From NCBI RefSeq assembly GCF_042932805.1, contig NZ_CP170634.1:1-55836 (forward strand): a stretch of 55,836 nt of DNA, given 5' to 3'. Numbering within the stretch: the stretch's first letter is position 1; each line of letters opens with the position of its first letter. Both the position numbers and the translations under genes were made by a program. The notes beneath the pieces were generated by a model that saw only the letters and a program-made list of their open reading frames with translations, did no database searches and was not told where the DNA came from. Positions 55,808-55,836 of this stretch are shown in pieces. The stretch is from Ascidiaceihabitans sp029251465. GTDB taxonomy: Bacteria > Pseudomonadota > Alphaproteobacteria > Rhodobacterales > Rhodobacteraceae.

Positions 55808-55836
55808 TTTGGACCCATAAGCGCTGACGTCAGACA
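55808..55836 (-). repeat. IS right terminal inverted repeat
   Basis: Read inward from 55836 on the minus strand it begins TGTCTGACGTCAGCG and continues to CCAA, matching the left repeat at about 21 of 29 positions. It ends exactly at the window edge. Confidence 0.8.

Larger units (their letters stand above)
54325..55836 (-). mobile_element. IS3-family insertion sequence, 1512 bp
   Basis: The element is bounded by imperfect terminal inverted repeats beginning TGTC. The left end is TGTCCGTCGTCAGGG..., and the right end, read inward from 55836, is TGTCTGACGTCAGCG.... About 21 of the first 29 positions match, including a shared GTCAG and CCAA. It contains two overlapping minus-strand ORFs typical of IS3-family elements. 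The target gene is the TPS haemagglutinin. The right boundary is the last base of the window, so the target-site duplication cannot be checked. Confidence 0.9.

Noticed and set aside
1..55836. CRISPR arrays, tRNA and rRNA genes
   Set aside because: No regularly spaced direct repeats and no recognisable tRNA or rRNA sequence were seen on either strand by eye.

Overview
The window looks like part of an extrachromosomal replicon (plasmid or chromid) of a marine Rhodobacteraceae (Roseobacter-group) alphaproteobacterium. The main evidence is the replication module at 26.5-30.05 kb: parB and parA on the minus strand, diverging across an origin-like region from a small replication protein that combines a winged-helix domain with a DnaA-domain-I-like C-terminus. 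This is the 'DnaA-like' replicon class described in roseobacters. Tightly overlapped operons and dense ABC-transporter and catabolic cassettes fit that group. No rRNA, tRNA or CRISPR array was seen.

Layout. 1-1174: the 3' end of an SDR gene and a pyruvyl-transferase-like gene. 1313-7149: a Rieske oxygenase diverging from a run with membrane urate oxidase puuD, a PhyH dioxygenase, a GlxA-type regulator, a RidA protein and an NmrA-like reductase. 7160-10664 (minus): a BKACE enzyme and a copA-cueR copper-efflux pair with a recognisable CueR-type promoter. 10793-13151: a PLP enzyme and a CaiB/BaiF CoA-transferase. 13556-26452: a PAS-LuxR regulator diverging, over a perfect 18-bp palindrome, from an M20 amidohydrolase, a peptide-type ABC transporter, cupins, an HDAC-like deacetylase, an S58 (NylC/DmpA-like) amidase, an alpha/beta hydrolase and a TTC38-like TPR protein. 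This looks like uptake and deacylation of an amide-containing substrate.

26426-30051: the partition and replication locus. Four copies of TGTCCCCGCGGGGACA, a parS-like palindrome, lie here. Three sit inside coding sequences, all in the same phase, and encode Val-Pro-Ala-Gly-Thr each time. 30114-33770: cytochrome c and glpD-glpK. 33767-37534: an FAH-family hydrolase, cheR-cheD and a polytopic membrane protein.

37621-50914: a catabolic island for a nicotinate-like N-heteroaromatic. It has a Liv-type ABC transporter, an enamidase-type amidohydrolase, a MarR regulator, two tandem DUF1185 proteins, an ApbE-superfamily UPF0280 protein, a 6-hydroxynicotinate-reductase-like Fe-S protein, and a fused 2Fe-2S/molybdopterin hydroxylase with its FAD subunit. 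The implied order is hydroxylation, reductive dearomatisation, then ring opening, the route known from Eubacterium barkeri and, as far as I recall, Azorhizobium. The minus-strand genes are translationally coupled, and a perfect inverted repeat upstream of them is a good MarR operator candidate.

51240-55836: a three-gene envelope operon (IalB, ChaN-like, lipoprotein) and a TpsA/haemagglutinin gene cut by a 1512-bp IS3-family element. The element's outer end falls exactly on the last base of the window.
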